DNA of 64,000 nucleotides from Coprenecus sp964640305 (lineage in GTDB: Bacteria; Bacteroidota; Bacteroidia; Bacteroidales; UBA932). Every line of letters begins with the position of its first letter. The first letter of the stretch is position 1. This document shows positions 45,601-55,447 of this stretch, piece after piece. The stretch spans positions 1 to 64,000 of the forward strand of contig CAZXFF010000002.1 in assembly GCA_964640305.1 (NCBI GenBank), in the 5' to 3' direction. The notes under the pieces were generated by a model that was given only the letters and a program-made list of their open reading frames with translations, made no database searches and had not been told where the DNA came from. Made by a program: the position numbers and the translations under genes.

Positions 45601-46380
45601 ATGACAATCTATTGGTCAAAGTTGACAGATTCCACAAATCTGGATGCAATGAGGGAAAAGGGGAGTGCTGAAGACAGAACCGTATGGGCGGCAGAGTTCC
45701 AGAGCGCAGGTAGGGGACAACGGGGTAACAGATGGGAGAGCGAGGAGGGCAAAAACCTGATGTTCAGTATACTTTTCAAGCCAAAGGATTTTCCGGCCAC
45801 AAACCAGTTCCATATCTCCATGGCTGTAGCTTCCGGTGTTGCCGACTATCTGGCATCAAAGGGGATAAAGGCATCAGTCAAATGGCCCAATGACATCTAT
45901 TCCGGAGACAGGAAAATTTGCGGAATGCTTATAGAAAACACGCTTTCAGGTGACAGATTGGCAGCATGCATTGCGGGGATAGGCCTTAATGTAAACCAGC
46001 GCATCTTTCCAGCTGATCTTCCAAATCCCACATCTCTTGTATTGGAACTGGAGCGTTCCGGCTGCACCACTGCTTCTGCACCGGACATCCACACTGAACT
46101 GCCATCACTCCTTCAGTCAATATTCAGCAGATATGAGAGCGTGACTGAACCGGAGGGACGGAAGAAACTGTCGGAGCACTACATGTCAATAATGTACCGG
46201 CTCGGTGAAAAACATCTGTTCGAAGAGACAGAGTATTTCAAGGACAGGAATGCCCCCGGACCGAGAAGGTTCGAAGGCATTATAAGAGGAATAGAAGAAG
46301 ATACTTCCCGCCTGATAGTGGAACATCCGGACGGGAATACCGTACGCTATTTCTTCAAGGAAATCAAATTCATCATCTGA
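45601..46380 (+). CDS. birA: Biotin--[acetyl-CoA-carboxylase] ligase
   Basis: This enzyme attaches biotin to carboxylase and related carrier proteins using ATP. The 259-residue protein is the short, class I form without an N-terminal DNA-binding domain, so it should not repress biotin genes. The ligase core has GRGQRGNRWES (about residues 37-47) and KWPNDIYSGDRKICGMLIE. I start at MTIYWSKLTDSTN (45601), the usual N-terminus; a frame upstream begins at a weak GTG inside the promoter. It converges on rpe with adjacent stops. Confidence 0.94.
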   Translation: MTIYWSKLTDSTNLDAMREKGSAEDRTVWAAEFQSAGRGQRGNRWESEEGKNLMFSILFKPKDFPATNQFHISMAVASGVADYLASKGIKASVKWPNDIYSGDRKICGMLIENTLSGDRLAACIAGIGLNVNQRIFPADLPNPTSLVLELERSGCTTASAPDIHTELPSLLQSIFSRYESVTEPEGRKKLSEHYMSIMYRLGEKHLFEETEYFKDRNAPGPRRFEGIIRGIEEDTSRLIVEHPDGNTVRYFFKEIKFII

Positions 46381-47037
46381 TTATAGGGTCTTTATTCTAT
46401 GTATAACATCCGCAGGGTCGGGTGCCGAAAATACAGCATTGCCTACTACGACAATATCCGTACCTGCATCCCTCAGGGCCCCGGCATTGGAGGGGTTCAC
46501 ACCTCCATCCACTTCTATCAGGGTACCTGTCCCGAGACGGTCAACCATCTTGCGGCATTCTTCCACCTTGCGGTAGGTGTTCTCTATGAATGACTGCCCT
46601 CCGAACCCTGGATTTACGGACATAAGGAGAATCATATCGCAGAATTCCGCTATATATTCGAGGGAAGTGACCGGCGTATGGGGATTCAGAACCACACCTG
46701 CCTTCATTCCGTTCGCCTTGATATTCTGCAGGGAGCGGTGCAGATGCGTGCATGCCTCATAGTGGACGCACACGTATTCAGGGGAACTGTTCTTCAGTAC
46801 CGGAATGTACCTGTCCGGATCCATAATCATCAGATGCACATCCAGAGGCTTCTTCGCTATTGCAGCAATGTTCTTTATGACAGGGAATCCGAAAGATATA
46901 TTGGGAACGAACATACCGTCCATTACATCCAGGTGTATAAAATCGCATTCGGAAGCATTGAGCATCTCAACCGACTGGCCCAGACGCGTAAAATCCGATG
47001 AAAGTATCGATGGTGAAATAAGCAGTGACTTTTCCAT
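46381..47037 (-). CDS. rpe: Ribulose-phosphate 3-epimerase
   Basis: Rpe interconverts ribulose-5-phosphate and xylulose-5-phosphate. The 218-residue TIM barrel has SPSILSSDFTRLG, the metal site HLDVMDGMFVPNISFG, VHLMIMDP, SVNPGFGGQSFI and EVDGGVNPSNAG. All catalytic acids and His are present. It is 3 bases after pepD on the minus strand. Confidence 0.97.
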   Translation of the reverse strand: MEKSLLISPSILSSDFTRLGQSVEMLNASECDFIHLDVMDGMFVPNISFGFPVIKNIAAIAKKPLDVHLMIMDPDRYIPVLKNSSPEYVCVHYEACTHLHRSLQNIKANGMKAGVVLNPHTPVTSLEYIAEFCDMILLMSVNPGFGGQSFIENTYRKVEECRKMVDRLGTGTLIEVDGGVNPSNAGALRDAGTDIVVVGNAVFSAPDPADVIHRIKTL

Positions 47038-47040
47038 ATC

Positions 47041-48480
47041 TTAACGGCATTCTTTGATTACATCTTCAAGCAACATAACGAACTTGTCCAGAGAGGCCAG
47101 TTCCAGTCTTTCTCCGGGAGCATGCACACCCCTTAGGGTAGGTCCGAAGGAAATCATGTCCAGTCCCGGATACTTATCCAGGAAAAGTCCGCATTCAAGC
47201 CCTGCATGTATTGCCCTTACGACCGGCTCTGCATTGAACAGCCTCACATAAGAAGCCTTGCATACTTCGAGTATATGGGATTTCAGGGAAGGTTTCCATC
47301 CGGGATATTCAGACTCGTGCGTAACTTCAGCCCCTGCCAGCACAAATGCGGCTTCCACTTTTTCAGCAGCATGATGCCTTGCAGAATTGGTGGAACTGCG
47401 CTGGCTTGTACCGATACGGATCACTCCTTCTTCCGGCATTTTTACAGAAGCAAGGTTGGTAGAAGTCTCCACCAGTCCTTTGACTTCCGCACTCATTGCA
47501 AGTACGCCGTGGGGAACAGAATTGAGAACACATACAAGCGACCTTGCAGTCTTTCCGTCTACAGCGGTCTCCGGCAGATGTACACCTTCTTCATATACTG
47601 GAGTCAGGTCTGGATCTGTAATGCTGTACTCGTCCTTGAGTTCTGCCATCACCTTGGAATGGATTGACTTTACCAGAGACAGGTTTGACGGAGATACAGC
47701 AATGACAGCATGCGCTTCCCTTGCTATTGCATTACGCTTGTTGCCACCGTCTATTGAACATAGGCTGAAAGGACAGCTGCACTGGAGACGGTAGAGGAAC
47801 CTTGCGAGAGACTGAACGGCATTGGAACGTCCCTTGTCTATGTCATCCCCGCTATGCCCACCGATTCCACCGCTGAAGCCAGCCTTTATACCTATACATC
47901 CGGCAGGTACCGGTTCCTTGGCATAATGGAATTTTGCGGTAGTATCTATCCCCCCTGCACATCCTATAAATAGCTCGCCTTCGTCCTCTGAATCCAGGTT
48001 GAGCAGTATGGTTCCGGTAAGGAAATCGCTCTCCAGCGCAAACGCACCGCCAAGTCCGGTCTCTTCAGACGTAGTGAACAGGCATTCGATCTTTCCGTGG
48101 GGAAGATTCTCATCTTCCAATACCGCAAGTTGGGCAGCTATCCCTATTCCACAGTCAGCTCCCAAAGTCGTATCCTTTGCGATAAGCCATCCGTCTTCCA
48201 CTACTGCCTTTATCGGGTCTTTGGAGAAATCATGCTCGACTCCGCTGTTCTTCTCACATACCATATCCGAATGGCTTTGAAGAATGAGTATCGGAGAATT
48301 TTCTCTCCCTGGAGTCGCTGGCTTGACAATAAGCACGTTGCCGGCCTTATCCGTTTTACATTCCAGATTTCTTGTACGGGCGAATTCCTGAAGATATGCA
48401 ATGATATGCTCTTCATGCCCCGACTCCCGCGGTATCTCAAGAATCTCGCGGAAGAAGGAAAGTACTTTTTCAGATGTCAT
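47041..48480 (-). CDS. pepD: Aminoacyl-histidine dipeptidase (PepD)
   Basis: This cytosolic metallopeptidase of the M20 family cleaves Xaa-His dipeptides such as carnosine, and other dipeptides. The 479-residue protein has LQSHSDMVCEKN (metal His and Asp), TLGADCGIGIAA, TTSEETGLGGAFAL (catalytic and metal Glu) and a C-terminal metal His in the region HAGLECGLF. Length is typical of PepD. It is separated from dnaA by 11 bases and reads the same way. Confidence 0.95.
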   Translation of the reverse strand: MTSEKVLSFFREILEIPRESGHEEHIIAYLQEFARTRNLECKTDKAGNVLIVKPATPGRENSPILILQSHSDMVCEKNSGVEHDFSKDPIKAVVEDGWLIAKDTTLGADCGIGIAAQLAVLEDENLPHGKIECLFTTSEETGLGGAFALESDFLTGTILLNLDSEDEGELFIGCAGGIDTTAKFHYAKEPVPAGCIGIKAGFSGGIGGHSGDDIDKGRSNAVQSLARFLYRLQCSCPFSLCSIDGGNKRNAIAREAHAVIAVSPSNLSLVKSIHSKVMAELKDEYSITDPDLTPVYEEGVHLPETAVDGKTARSLVCVLNSVPHGVLAMSAEVKGLVETSTNLASVKMPEEGVIRIGTSQRSSTNSARHHAAEKVEAAFVLAGAEVTHESEYPGWKPSLKSHILEVCKASYVRLFNAEPVVRAIHAGLECGLFLDKYPGLDMISFGPTLRGVHAPGERLELASLDKFVMLLEDVIKECR

Positions 48481-48491
48481 GGTTGTCAGTG

Positions 48492-49869
48492 TTATAGATT
48501 AGATTTGAGTTTCTTCTCTATGTCCGTAATGTACTGGCGGAACGATCTGTCGGTCGCCATAAGGTCACATACGGTACTGCATGCATACAGGACTGTCGCA
48601 TAGTTTTTCCCTCCCAGCTCGCTTCCGATAGCAGACAGCGATGCCGAGGTCATGTTCCTGCAAAGATACATTGCAATCTGCCTTGCCTGTACAACCTCCC
48701 TCTTGCGTGTATTTGAAATCATGACTTCGTTGTCAATGCCGAAATAACTGCTTACCGTCTTCTTTATCCGGTCAATTGTAACNNNNNNNNNNAAGCTGGA
48801 GCGTAATCTTCCTCTTGGTAAGGGTTGCATTCGCCATCAATGATACCAACGTGCCCTCAAGTTCCCTCACATTATCGGTGACTTTAGATGCTATGTACCT
48901 TATTATCTCATCGTCCAGCGCAATGCCTTCGCTGAAACTTTTCGCTTTCAGTATCTCAATCCTTGTTTCCAGATCCGGGGGAAACAATTCTGTGGTCAGT
49001 CCCCATTTGAATCGGGAAAGCAGCCTCTGTTCCAGTCCCTGCAGATCGACAGGTGCCCTGTCGGAGGTGAATATAAGCTGTTTGCCCAACTGGTGCAGGT
49101 AATTGAATATCTGGAAGAAAGCATTCTGCGTCCCGGGCTTCTCCGCAAATTCGTGCACGTCGTCAATGATCAGGACATCCACAGACTGATAGAAGTGCAT
49201 GAAGTCTGTCAGTTTGTTCTTTACGTTCACTGAATCCATGTAATGTGTCTGGAAACGGTTGGCTGTAACGTAAAGTACAATCTTCTCCGGATGGTCCTGC
49301 TTGATCTTCAGACCTATGGCCTGGGCCAGATGGGTCTTGCCGAGCCCCGGGCCTCCATATATGAAGAACGGATTGTATACGGTACTGCCCGGTTTGTCGG
49401 ATATTGCAATTCCTGCGGCCCTGCCGAGCCTGTTGCATTCACCCTCAATGAAATTGTCGAATGAATAGTGCGGATTTATATTCGGGTCAACAGACCACTT
49501 CTGCAATCCGGGAATTATATACGGATCTCCTATACTCTTTATATGGTTTACAGGCAGTGATATTTCCTGGTCAGGCAGCTTCGGATCCTTTACGGAGGGG
49601 AAACTTACAGTGTCGTTCTTTACTACCTTTACCTTGTATATAAGTCTTGCATCCGGTCCTATATTCTTCTTCAGGGCCGAACTGAGGATATCGATAAAAT
49701 GCGCATCGATGAATTCAGGGAAAAACGGAGTAGGCACCAGTATCGTCAAGGTATTGTCCTTCAATGATACGGGCTTGATAGGTTCAAACCATGTCTTGTA
49801 ACTGCTGGGTTGGATGTTATCCCTTATTATCTGCAGACACTTTCCCCATACATCCTCGCAATGACTCAT
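48492..49869 (-). CDS. dnaA: Chromosomal replication initiator DnaA, interrupted by assembly gap
   Basis: DnaA binds and melts the replication origin. The 5' part (residues 1-359) covers domain I, the linker, and the AAA domain with Walker A GGPGLGKTHLAQAI and Walker B IIDDVHEF. The 3' part (48492-48782, 96 residues) has the domain IV helix-turn-helix with SIGSELGGKNYATVLYACSTV. Between them is a run of ten Ns. The two parts lie in different reading frames across this run, so its length is arbitrary; comparison with related DnaA suggests about 15 codons are missing. The total would then be about 470 residues, as in other Bacteroidales. I treat it as intact in the organism. Confidence 0.88.
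48783..48792. other. Assembly gap (ten Ns) inside dnaA
   Basis: Ten unknown bases separate two well-matched parts of dnaA. Keeping the reading frame needs a multiple of three bases, and the expected AKEV...I-type helix between KITLQL and VTIDRIKK is absent. The true missing sequence is therefore likely longer than ten bases. Confidence 0.9.
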
Positions 49870-50051
49870 TTCGTTAGATTTTTATTGATCAGGTTTAAAA
49901 TTTTAGTTTCATAACCCCTTTCGGGAGGACAAAAATGAGCAAAAAATCAGTAAAAAAAAAATAAAAAAACAACCCCTCTGCGTAAGTGGTTGTTATTCAT
50001 AAAATTCTTTTTTTATAAAAAAAAATTGTTAAAACTTTATCCTCTATTTTG

Positions 50052-50927
50052 TTAAAAAACGGAAATTTTTATGTATTTTTTAGGGTCTTTCTCTATTCGT
50101 TTAACTAAAGAGTCCAAATCTGCTGTAAGAGAGTGAATTGAATTATACAGTGAGTCGGAAGTTGTCAATTTGCCTATGGATCCCTCGGGATTCCGGACTG
50201 CAGCAATGAGAACCTGTAGGGAATCCAGTGTCGATTTGAGGCTTGTGACAGTACTTTCCAAGGGAACGGCTGAATGCTTCAGCGTTTCTGACAATGTATC
50301 CACATTCATAAGTATCCGGCCGATTTCCGGAGCAGATCCGGATAGTGAATACGTCATCGAATCAAGATGTCCTGTTGCAGAAGACAGATTTTCAAGAATA
50401 CGGTCTATCTTCATCTGCATCCCGTCATCCAGTATTGTATTTACATTGGATACAGTCCTGTCAAGATTTGCAAGAAGAGAGTCTATTCTGTCTTTTGTCG
50501 GTGCCAGGGATGAAAGCAGTGCTGATATCATATCCTGCTCATATATGCCGGGAAGCGTATCGCCTTCTTCCGCTTCCGTCAAGGAAGTTCCAAGGACAAG
50601 TTTCAGTTTTTTCGTCCCTAGAATGTCTGAACTGTAAACAGCAACATAGCTGTCTGACGGTACATAATATTCTTCCGATACGGAAAAGCCGATTGTATAA
50701 TTCCTGAGTTCAGGATTGTATGTAACGGATGTCACCTTACCTGCATCATATCCGAGGACAGTGACTGAAGTGGATTGTCCGATACCATCGATCTCAGGAT
50801 AGAATACATGGAATTCGTGACTGGAAGAAAAAACGTCTTTCCCTTTCAGGAATTCGATCATAACGAAAGAGATTGCCAATACGAGAATGACGAATATACC
50901 AGTCCGGGTTTCTTTTCTTAGTTTCAT
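50052..50927 (-). CDS. mlaD: MlaD/MCE family lipid transport protein
   Basis: MlaD-type proteins form hexameric rings that carry phospholipids between membranes. The 291-residue product has one N-terminal membrane helix (about residues 9-26). The MCE domain (about 35-110) contains GIGQSTSVTVLGYDAGKV, and a long helical C-terminal part follows. ABC partners MlaE and MlaF are not adjacent, which is common in Bacteroidota. It follows the amidase by 5 bases on the same strand. Confidence 0.9.
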   Translation of the reverse strand: MKLRKETRTGIFVILVLAISFVMIEFLKGKDVFSSSHEFHVFYPEIDGIGQSTSVTVLGYDAGKVTSVTYNPELRNYTIGFSVSEEYYVPSDSYVAVYSSDILGTKKLKLVLGTSLTEAEEGDTLPGIYEQDMISALLSSLAPTKDRIDSLLANLDRTVSNVNTILDDGMQMKIDRILENLSSATGHLDSMTYSLSGSAPEIGRILMNVDTLSETLKHSAVPLESTVTSLKSTLDSLQVLIAAVRNPEGSIGKLTTSDSLYNSIHSLTADLDSLVKRIEKDPKKYIKISVF

Positions 50928-50932
50928 TTTCT

Positions 50933-51982
50933 CTATTTTATCTTTACAACGAATGCTTCAGGGAAACTGTTCCTGACCTTGGGCAAGGCTTCCCTGGCTT
51001 CTTCCCTTGTTCTGTAATTACCTATATAATATTTGTAGACATTGCCTTCTTTGAATGATTTTGCATTCCAGCCCCTGAACTCTTTTGAAGAAGGATAGAG
51101 AAGATTCCGCGAAACAAGGATCTGTATCCCGTACACTCCATCATCCGATATGTTTTCCGCCCCCTTCGTACCTTTTGAAGCTCCGGCAATATTGATGTCT
51201 GTATCGTAACGTTTTTTGTACGAATCGAATGCCTTGTAAATATTTGCCGCCATTTGCTGCTGGTAGGTCTTGGATGTCAGCATTTTCATGTCATTGCTGT
51301 TGGACAGGAACCCGAGTTCGATAAGGACAGCAGGCATCGTGCATTTCCATAAAACTATGAAATTGCCCTGCTTTACCCCCCTGTTATGCGTAATTGGACC
51401 TGACGATGCATTTTTCTGGATAAGTGTAGCGAAATCCAGACTTTGCTCCAGATGTGCATTCTGAAGCAGGCTGAAAATTATGTATGATTCCGGATTGTTG
51501 GGGTCAAATCCCTGATAATTCGATGAATAGTCGTCTTCAAGAACAATCACGCTGTTTTCTTTCTGGCATACCTCGAAGTTCGACTTGTTCATGTCGCTCC
51601 CCATTACGAAAGTCTCATGACCGCGCGCAGAACGGTCTCCGGCAGAGTTGACATGGATGGAAATAAACAGGTCGGCATTGTTCTTGTTTGCGATGTCAGC
51701 CCGTTTGTAAAGATCCACAAAGGTATCGTTTTCCCTTGTATATATCACTTTTACTCCGGGATGGTTTTTCTTTATCAGTTCACCGAGCATTCTGGAAACC
51801 GAAAGGGTGATGTTTTTCTCGTATATTTTTCCGTTTATAGTTCCGGGGTCGCGTCCTCCGTGTCCGGCATCGATAACCACCGTCTTAAGTTCGACGACTG
51901 CTTTGCTCTGGGCGGCCATCAACCCAGGAAACGCGGCTAGTACTGACATGGAAAAAATAATGATCAATATGTTGTTCCGCAT
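50933..51982 (-). CDS. N-acetylmuramoyl-L-alanine amidase with SPOR domain
   Basis: This exported Amidase_3 enzyme cuts the bond between MurNAc and the peptide stem. The 349-residue product starts at MRNNILIIIFSMSVL, a signal peptide. Zinc and catalytic residues lie in IDAGHGGRDPG (His), the Glu of KIYEKNIT, ISIHVNSAG (His) and VLIELGFLSN (catalytic Glu). The C-terminal SPOR domain (about 280-349) probably targets it to denuded glycan at the septum. A frame 24 bases longer starts inside the promoter and is rejected. Confidence 0.93.
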   Translation of the reverse strand: MRNNILIIIFSMSVLAAFPGLMAAQSKAVVELKTVVIDAGHGGRDPGTINGKIYEKNITLSVSRMLGELIKKNHPGVKVIYTRENDTFVDLYKRADIANKNNADLFISIHVNSAGDRSARGHETFVMGSDMNKSNFEVCQKENSVIVLEDDYSSNYQGFDPNNPESYIIFSLLQNAHLEQSLDFATLIQKNASSGPITHNRGVKQGNFIVLWKCTMPAVLIELGFLSNSNDMKMLTSKTYQQQMAANIYKAFDSYKKRYDTDINIAGASKGTKGAENISDDGVYGIQILVSRNLLYPSSKEFRGWNAKSFKEGNVYKYYIGNYRTREEAREALPKVRNSFPEAFVVKIK

Positions 51983-52003
51983 CTTTTTGTTTCTAAAAAC
52001 GTA

Positions 52004-52035
52004 CAAAATTAATAAAACTTTGGTATGAGTTCAAA
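52004..52035 (-). promoter_or_regulatory. Putative promoter of the amidase-mlaD genes
   Basis: On the minus strand TTTG (52032-52035) precedes TAATTTTG (52004-52011) with 20 bases between. The start codon of the amidase lies 21 bases further. Its -33 region interleaves with the lptD promoter. Confidence 0.6.
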
Positions 52036-52049
52036 AAAGACTATATTTG
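52019..52049 (+). promoter_or_regulatory. Putative promoter of lptD
   Basis: TTTG (52019-52022) and TATATTTG (52042-52049) are 19 bases apart, an excellent match. The lptD ATG is 58 bases downstream. The -33 lies between the amidase -7 and -33 elements, so both promoters can hardly be occupied together. Confidence 0.7.
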
Positions 52050-52107
52050 TGCCGGATTTGCTCTTGCTGATTCATTTTTTCCATTTGCTTATTCCTATTG
52101 TTTGTTG

Positions 52108-54981
52108 ATGCGTTCCCTGATTTCTATACCAGCATTATCCATGATTGCCGCATTTTCCGTAATGATCGTTTCATGCGGTGTGAATTCGCATGGTGGAAAG
52201 AGGCAGGATCCGGATTCAACGGAAATACAGGAATATACAAAGGAAGCCAGTGCCTCAGACACCATACTGAATGACTATGGCGTTGCCGCCATATCCGATA
52301 CCACTGGAAAAATCCTGGAGGCAGTATCCCTGGAGGTCCCGACAAAAGATTCACTGAAGTCATTCAGGCAAATGCCAGACAGCACATCTGTTTCCACTGA
52401 TGCTGACACATTTGCTTCGGACAGTACAACGGCAGGTACTCCAGCAGCAGGAGACACCTTGTCCGGTAAAAAGGACAGTATGCTTGAAATGCCTGCCTTT
52501 TCCTCTGCCAAAGACTCCGTTATAGAGGATTTCTCTTCCGGAAGGAAAATGATATACTATTACGGAGATGTCAGTGTTTCATACGGGGACATGCAACTGA
52601 AAGCAGAGTATATGCAGTATGACGTTGACAGACAGGTCGTATATGCTGCCGGAATAGCCGATACAGCAGGGGTTGTAAAAGGGGCCCCGCAGATGTCAAT
52701 GGATGGGAAAACCTACACGATGGACAATGTGTTCTACAACTTCAAGACCGGAAATGCCAGGGTCAGGAATATTGTAACACAAGAGGAAGACGGGTCTCTG
52801 AAAGGAGAGAACATAGTGATGACCCCTGACAACTCCATAAGCATCTCGGACGGAATCTATACGGTATGCGACCACCCGCATCCCCATTATTACCTGAAGA
52901 TGACCAGAGCCAAGGTAGAGACAAAGCCCAAACAGAAAACCGTATTCGGTCCGGCATATCTGGTCCTTGCGGATGTTCCCCTATATCCTGTCATGCTTCC
53001 GTTCGGCTTCGTACCGAAACGTCCTGAAAGGGCAAGCGGAATCCTATTCCCATCATTCGGGGAAGAGCAGGCAAGGGGACTTTTCATGAAGGACGGTGGT
53101 GTATATTTTGTCCTCGGAGATTATTTTGATGTGGCACTTACCGGAAGCTACTATACGAAAGGGTCATGGTCTGTGAACCTCAATACGAGATACAAACTCC
53201 GCTACAAATTCAACGGTTCGGTAAACCTTACGTATTCCAATGACCAGACAGGAGACCCAGGAAGTACGGATTTTTTCCAGACCAAAAACTTCAGCGTCAA
53301 ATGGAGCCACACCCAGGATTCAAAGGCAAGACCCGGAACATCATTCAGCGCATCTGTCAATTTTTCCAGCCCTTCCAACAACAAATACAACTACACGAAT
53401 GTAAATGATGCCCTCCAGAATCAGGTCTCATCTTCAATTTCCTATTCCAAGACATGGAGTGCCCTCAGCCTTTCCGTAAACGGACTCCACAGCCAGAACT
53501 CCAGAGACAGTTCATATGCCATCACCCTTCCGAACATCACCCTGAACGTTAACCGTTTTTACCCGTTCAAACGTAAGAATGCCGCAGGGAAAGAGAGATG
53601 GTACGAGCAGTTTTCACTAAGTTACAATACCACGTTACAGAACAAAATCAATTTCAAGGCGAGTGAAGTAAGACAGCCGGATTTCTGGGACAAGATGCAG
53701 ACCGGAATGACCCATAATTTCGGAATCGGACTTCCTACCTTTACATTATTCAAATATCTGACATTCTCTCCGTCGATTTCATACGGGATGAACTGGCATT
53801 TCAGTTCGCAGGAAAAATACTACAACCCTGAAACTGACAAGGTGGAAACAATCCGTACCGGACTTTTCGAGGATTTCGGGATTACCCAGACATTTTCCGC
53901 AAGTGCATCCCTGAGTACCAGATTATATGGCCTTTTCAACTTCAAACACGGGAAAGTCAAGGCCATCCGGCATATGATTACCCCCTCGATCAGTGTATCC
54001 TACTCTCCGGAAATGGGTACAGCGATGAACGGATACAGGCTGTATTCATATACTGATATAAACGGTATCAGCCGGACAGAGGAATACAACAAATGGGCAG
54101 GAGGACTCTATTCACCTCCAGGGAAAGGCAAATCGGCATCAATCGGCTTCCAGTTGGGGAACAATCTGGAAGCAAAGGTCCTGTCTAAAAAAGACACTAC
54201 CGGATCAGGGACAAAGAAGATAAAGCTTATAGACAATCTCAACATATCTGGGAACTACAACTTCCTGGCAGACTCCCTGAACCTTTCCACCATCGGAATC
54301 AACATGAATACGAACGTGCTGGAAAAAGTCGGTATAAATGCAGGCATCACACTTGACCCTTATGCTGTGGATTATCAGGGACGCAGATACAACAAATTCA
54401 ACATTGTACAGGAAGGTGGCATAAAGCTTGCCCGCCTCACCAATGCCAATTTCAGGGCCAGTTTCAGCATTTCCGGAGAAGGGAAGGGGAAAGGCAATGA
54501 CGGTTCCTCTGAAAAAAGTTCCGGGGTGAATGTTTCCGCCAATTCACCTGCATACAACAGAGTATATTACCATCCGGTAACGGGGGAATACATTCCAGGA
54601 GGATGGATCTATTACATGAACCCGAATGTACCTTGGTCAGTGTCCTTCGACTATTCCTATTCCTACTCCCGTACATACCAGTACAGCAACGAACAGCTGA
54701 TAACAAAACACAACCATACCCAGACCATAAATGTCAATGCCCAGGTAAGGCTGGCGGAAGCCTTGAATATAAACGTCACTTCCGGCTTTGACCTTACCAA
54801 ACTGAAAATAACCACGACACAGATATCTGCAACATATGACCTGCACTGCTTCCAGATATCTTTTTCATGGGTTCCTATGGGACAATGGTCTCAGTGGAGC
54901 TTCAGGATAAATGCAAAAGCAGCTGCACTTGCAGACTTGCTTTCATACAGAAAAGGATCGTCCCAATGGGACAACCGGTAA
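52108..54981 (+). CDS. lptD: LPS-assembly outer membrane protein LptD
   Basis: LptD inserts lipopolysaccharide into the outer leaflet of the outer membrane. The 957-residue protein has an N-terminal OstA/jellyroll-like domain (about residues 140-270, with YYYGDVSVSYGDMQL and KGENIVMTPDNSISISDG). A long beta-barrel region with many aromatic strands follows. The landmark PLYPVMLPFGFVPKRPERASG is typical of the Bacteroidota branch. The N-terminus MRSLISIPALSMIAAFSVMI is followed by VSCG, a lipobox-like end not usual for LptD. I start at the ATG 52108; two in-frame TTG codons precede it. Confidence 0.87.
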   Translation: MRSLISIPALSMIAAFSVMIVSCGVNSHGGKRQDPDSTEIQEYTKEASASDTILNDYGVAAISDTTGKILEAVSLEVPTKDSLKSFRQMPDSTSVSTDADTFASDSTTAGTPAAGDTLSGKKDSMLEMPAFSSAKDSVIEDFSSGRKMIYYYGDVSVSYGDMQLKAEYMQYDVDRQVVYAAGIADTAGVVKGAPQMSMDGKTYTMDNVFYNFKTGNARVRNIVTQEEDGSLKGENIVMTPDNSISISDGIYTVCDHPHPHYYLKMTRAKVETKPKQKTVFGPAYLVLADVPLYPVMLPFGFVPKRPERASGILFPSFGEEQARGLFMKDGGVYFVLGDYFDVALTGSYYTKGSWSVNLNTRYKLRYKFNGSVNLTYSNDQTGDPGSTDFFQTKNFSVKWSHTQDSKARPGTSFSASVNFSSPSNNKYNYTNVNDALQNQVSSSISYSKTWSALSLSVNGLHSQNSRDSSYAITLPNITLNVNRFYPFKRKNAAGKERWYEQFSLSYNTTLQNKINFKASEVRQPDFWDKMQTGMTHNFGIGLPTFTLFKYLTFSPSISYGMNWHFSSQEKYYNPETDKVETIRTGLFEDFGITQTFSASASLSTRLYGLFNFKHGKVKAIRHMITPSISVSYSPEMGTAMNGYRLYSYTDINGISRTEEYNKWAGGLYSPPGKGKSASIGFQLGNNLEAKVLSKKDTTGSGTKKIKLIDNLNISGNYNFLADSLNLSTIGINMNTNVLEKVGINAGITLDPYAVDYQGRRYNKFNIVQEGGIKLARLTNANFRASFSISGEGKGKGNDGSSEKSSGVNVSANSPAYNRVYYHPVTGEYIPGGWIYYMNPNVPWSVSFDYSYSYSRTYQYSNEQLITKHNHTQTINVNAQVRLAEALNINVTSGFDLTKLKITTTQISATYDLHCFQISFSWVPMGQWSQWSFRINAKAAALADLLSYRKGSSQWDNR

Positions 54982-55033
54982 CCTTGTTTAAAAATAAAAG
55001 ACAATCATTATCAACTATATAAAATACACAATC

Positions 55034-55411
55034 ATGAAAAAAGTCATTTCTTCACCCCTCGCACCTGCAGCAGTAGGACCCTACAGCCAGGCAATTGAAG
55101 TCAACGGAACATTGTATGTATCAGGACAGCTTCCCATTGATGCAAAGACAGGAGCATTCCCTGAAGGCGGAGTAAAAGAGCAGCTCCTCCAGGTATTCAC
55201 AAATATCAGCCACATCCTGAATGAAGCCGGATACAGTTTTACAGATGTAGTCAAAACTACTGTCTACCTTAAGGACATGGCAGATTTCGGTACTCTCAAT
55301 GAAGTATATTCACAGTTCTTCTCTGAGCCCTATCCTGCACGCGTTGCATATCAGGTCGCAGCACTTCCCAAAGGTGCGCTGGCAGAAGCTGATGTAATCG
55401 CTGTGAAATAG
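55034..55411 (+). CDS. ridA: RidA family enamine/imine deaminase
   Basis: RidA hydrolyses reactive 2-aminoacrylate and similar imines. The 125-residue length is standard. Signature segments are SPLAPAAVGPYSQAIEV, VSGQLPID and TVYLKDMADFGTLNEVY. The catalytic Arg lies in PARVAYQVAALPKGALAE. It follows lptD by 52 bases and is read the same way, but I see no clear promoter between. Confidence 0.95.
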   Translation: MKKVISSPLAPAAVGPYSQAIEVNGTLYVSGQLPIDAKTGAFPEGGVKEQLLQVFTNISHILNEAGYSFTDVVKTTVYLKDMADFGTLNEVYSQFFSEPYPARVAYQVAALPKGALAEADVIAVK

Positions 55412-55447
55412 GGAAAAGGCCTCTGAGAAAACTATAATGGATATACT

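Noticed and set aside
49993..50001. TTATTCATA as a DnaA box and 49870-50051 as oriC
   Set aside because: It matches TTATCCACA at only 7 of 9 bases and stands alone. The A+T-rich spacer upstream of dnaA is suggestive but has no box cluster, so no origin is claimed.
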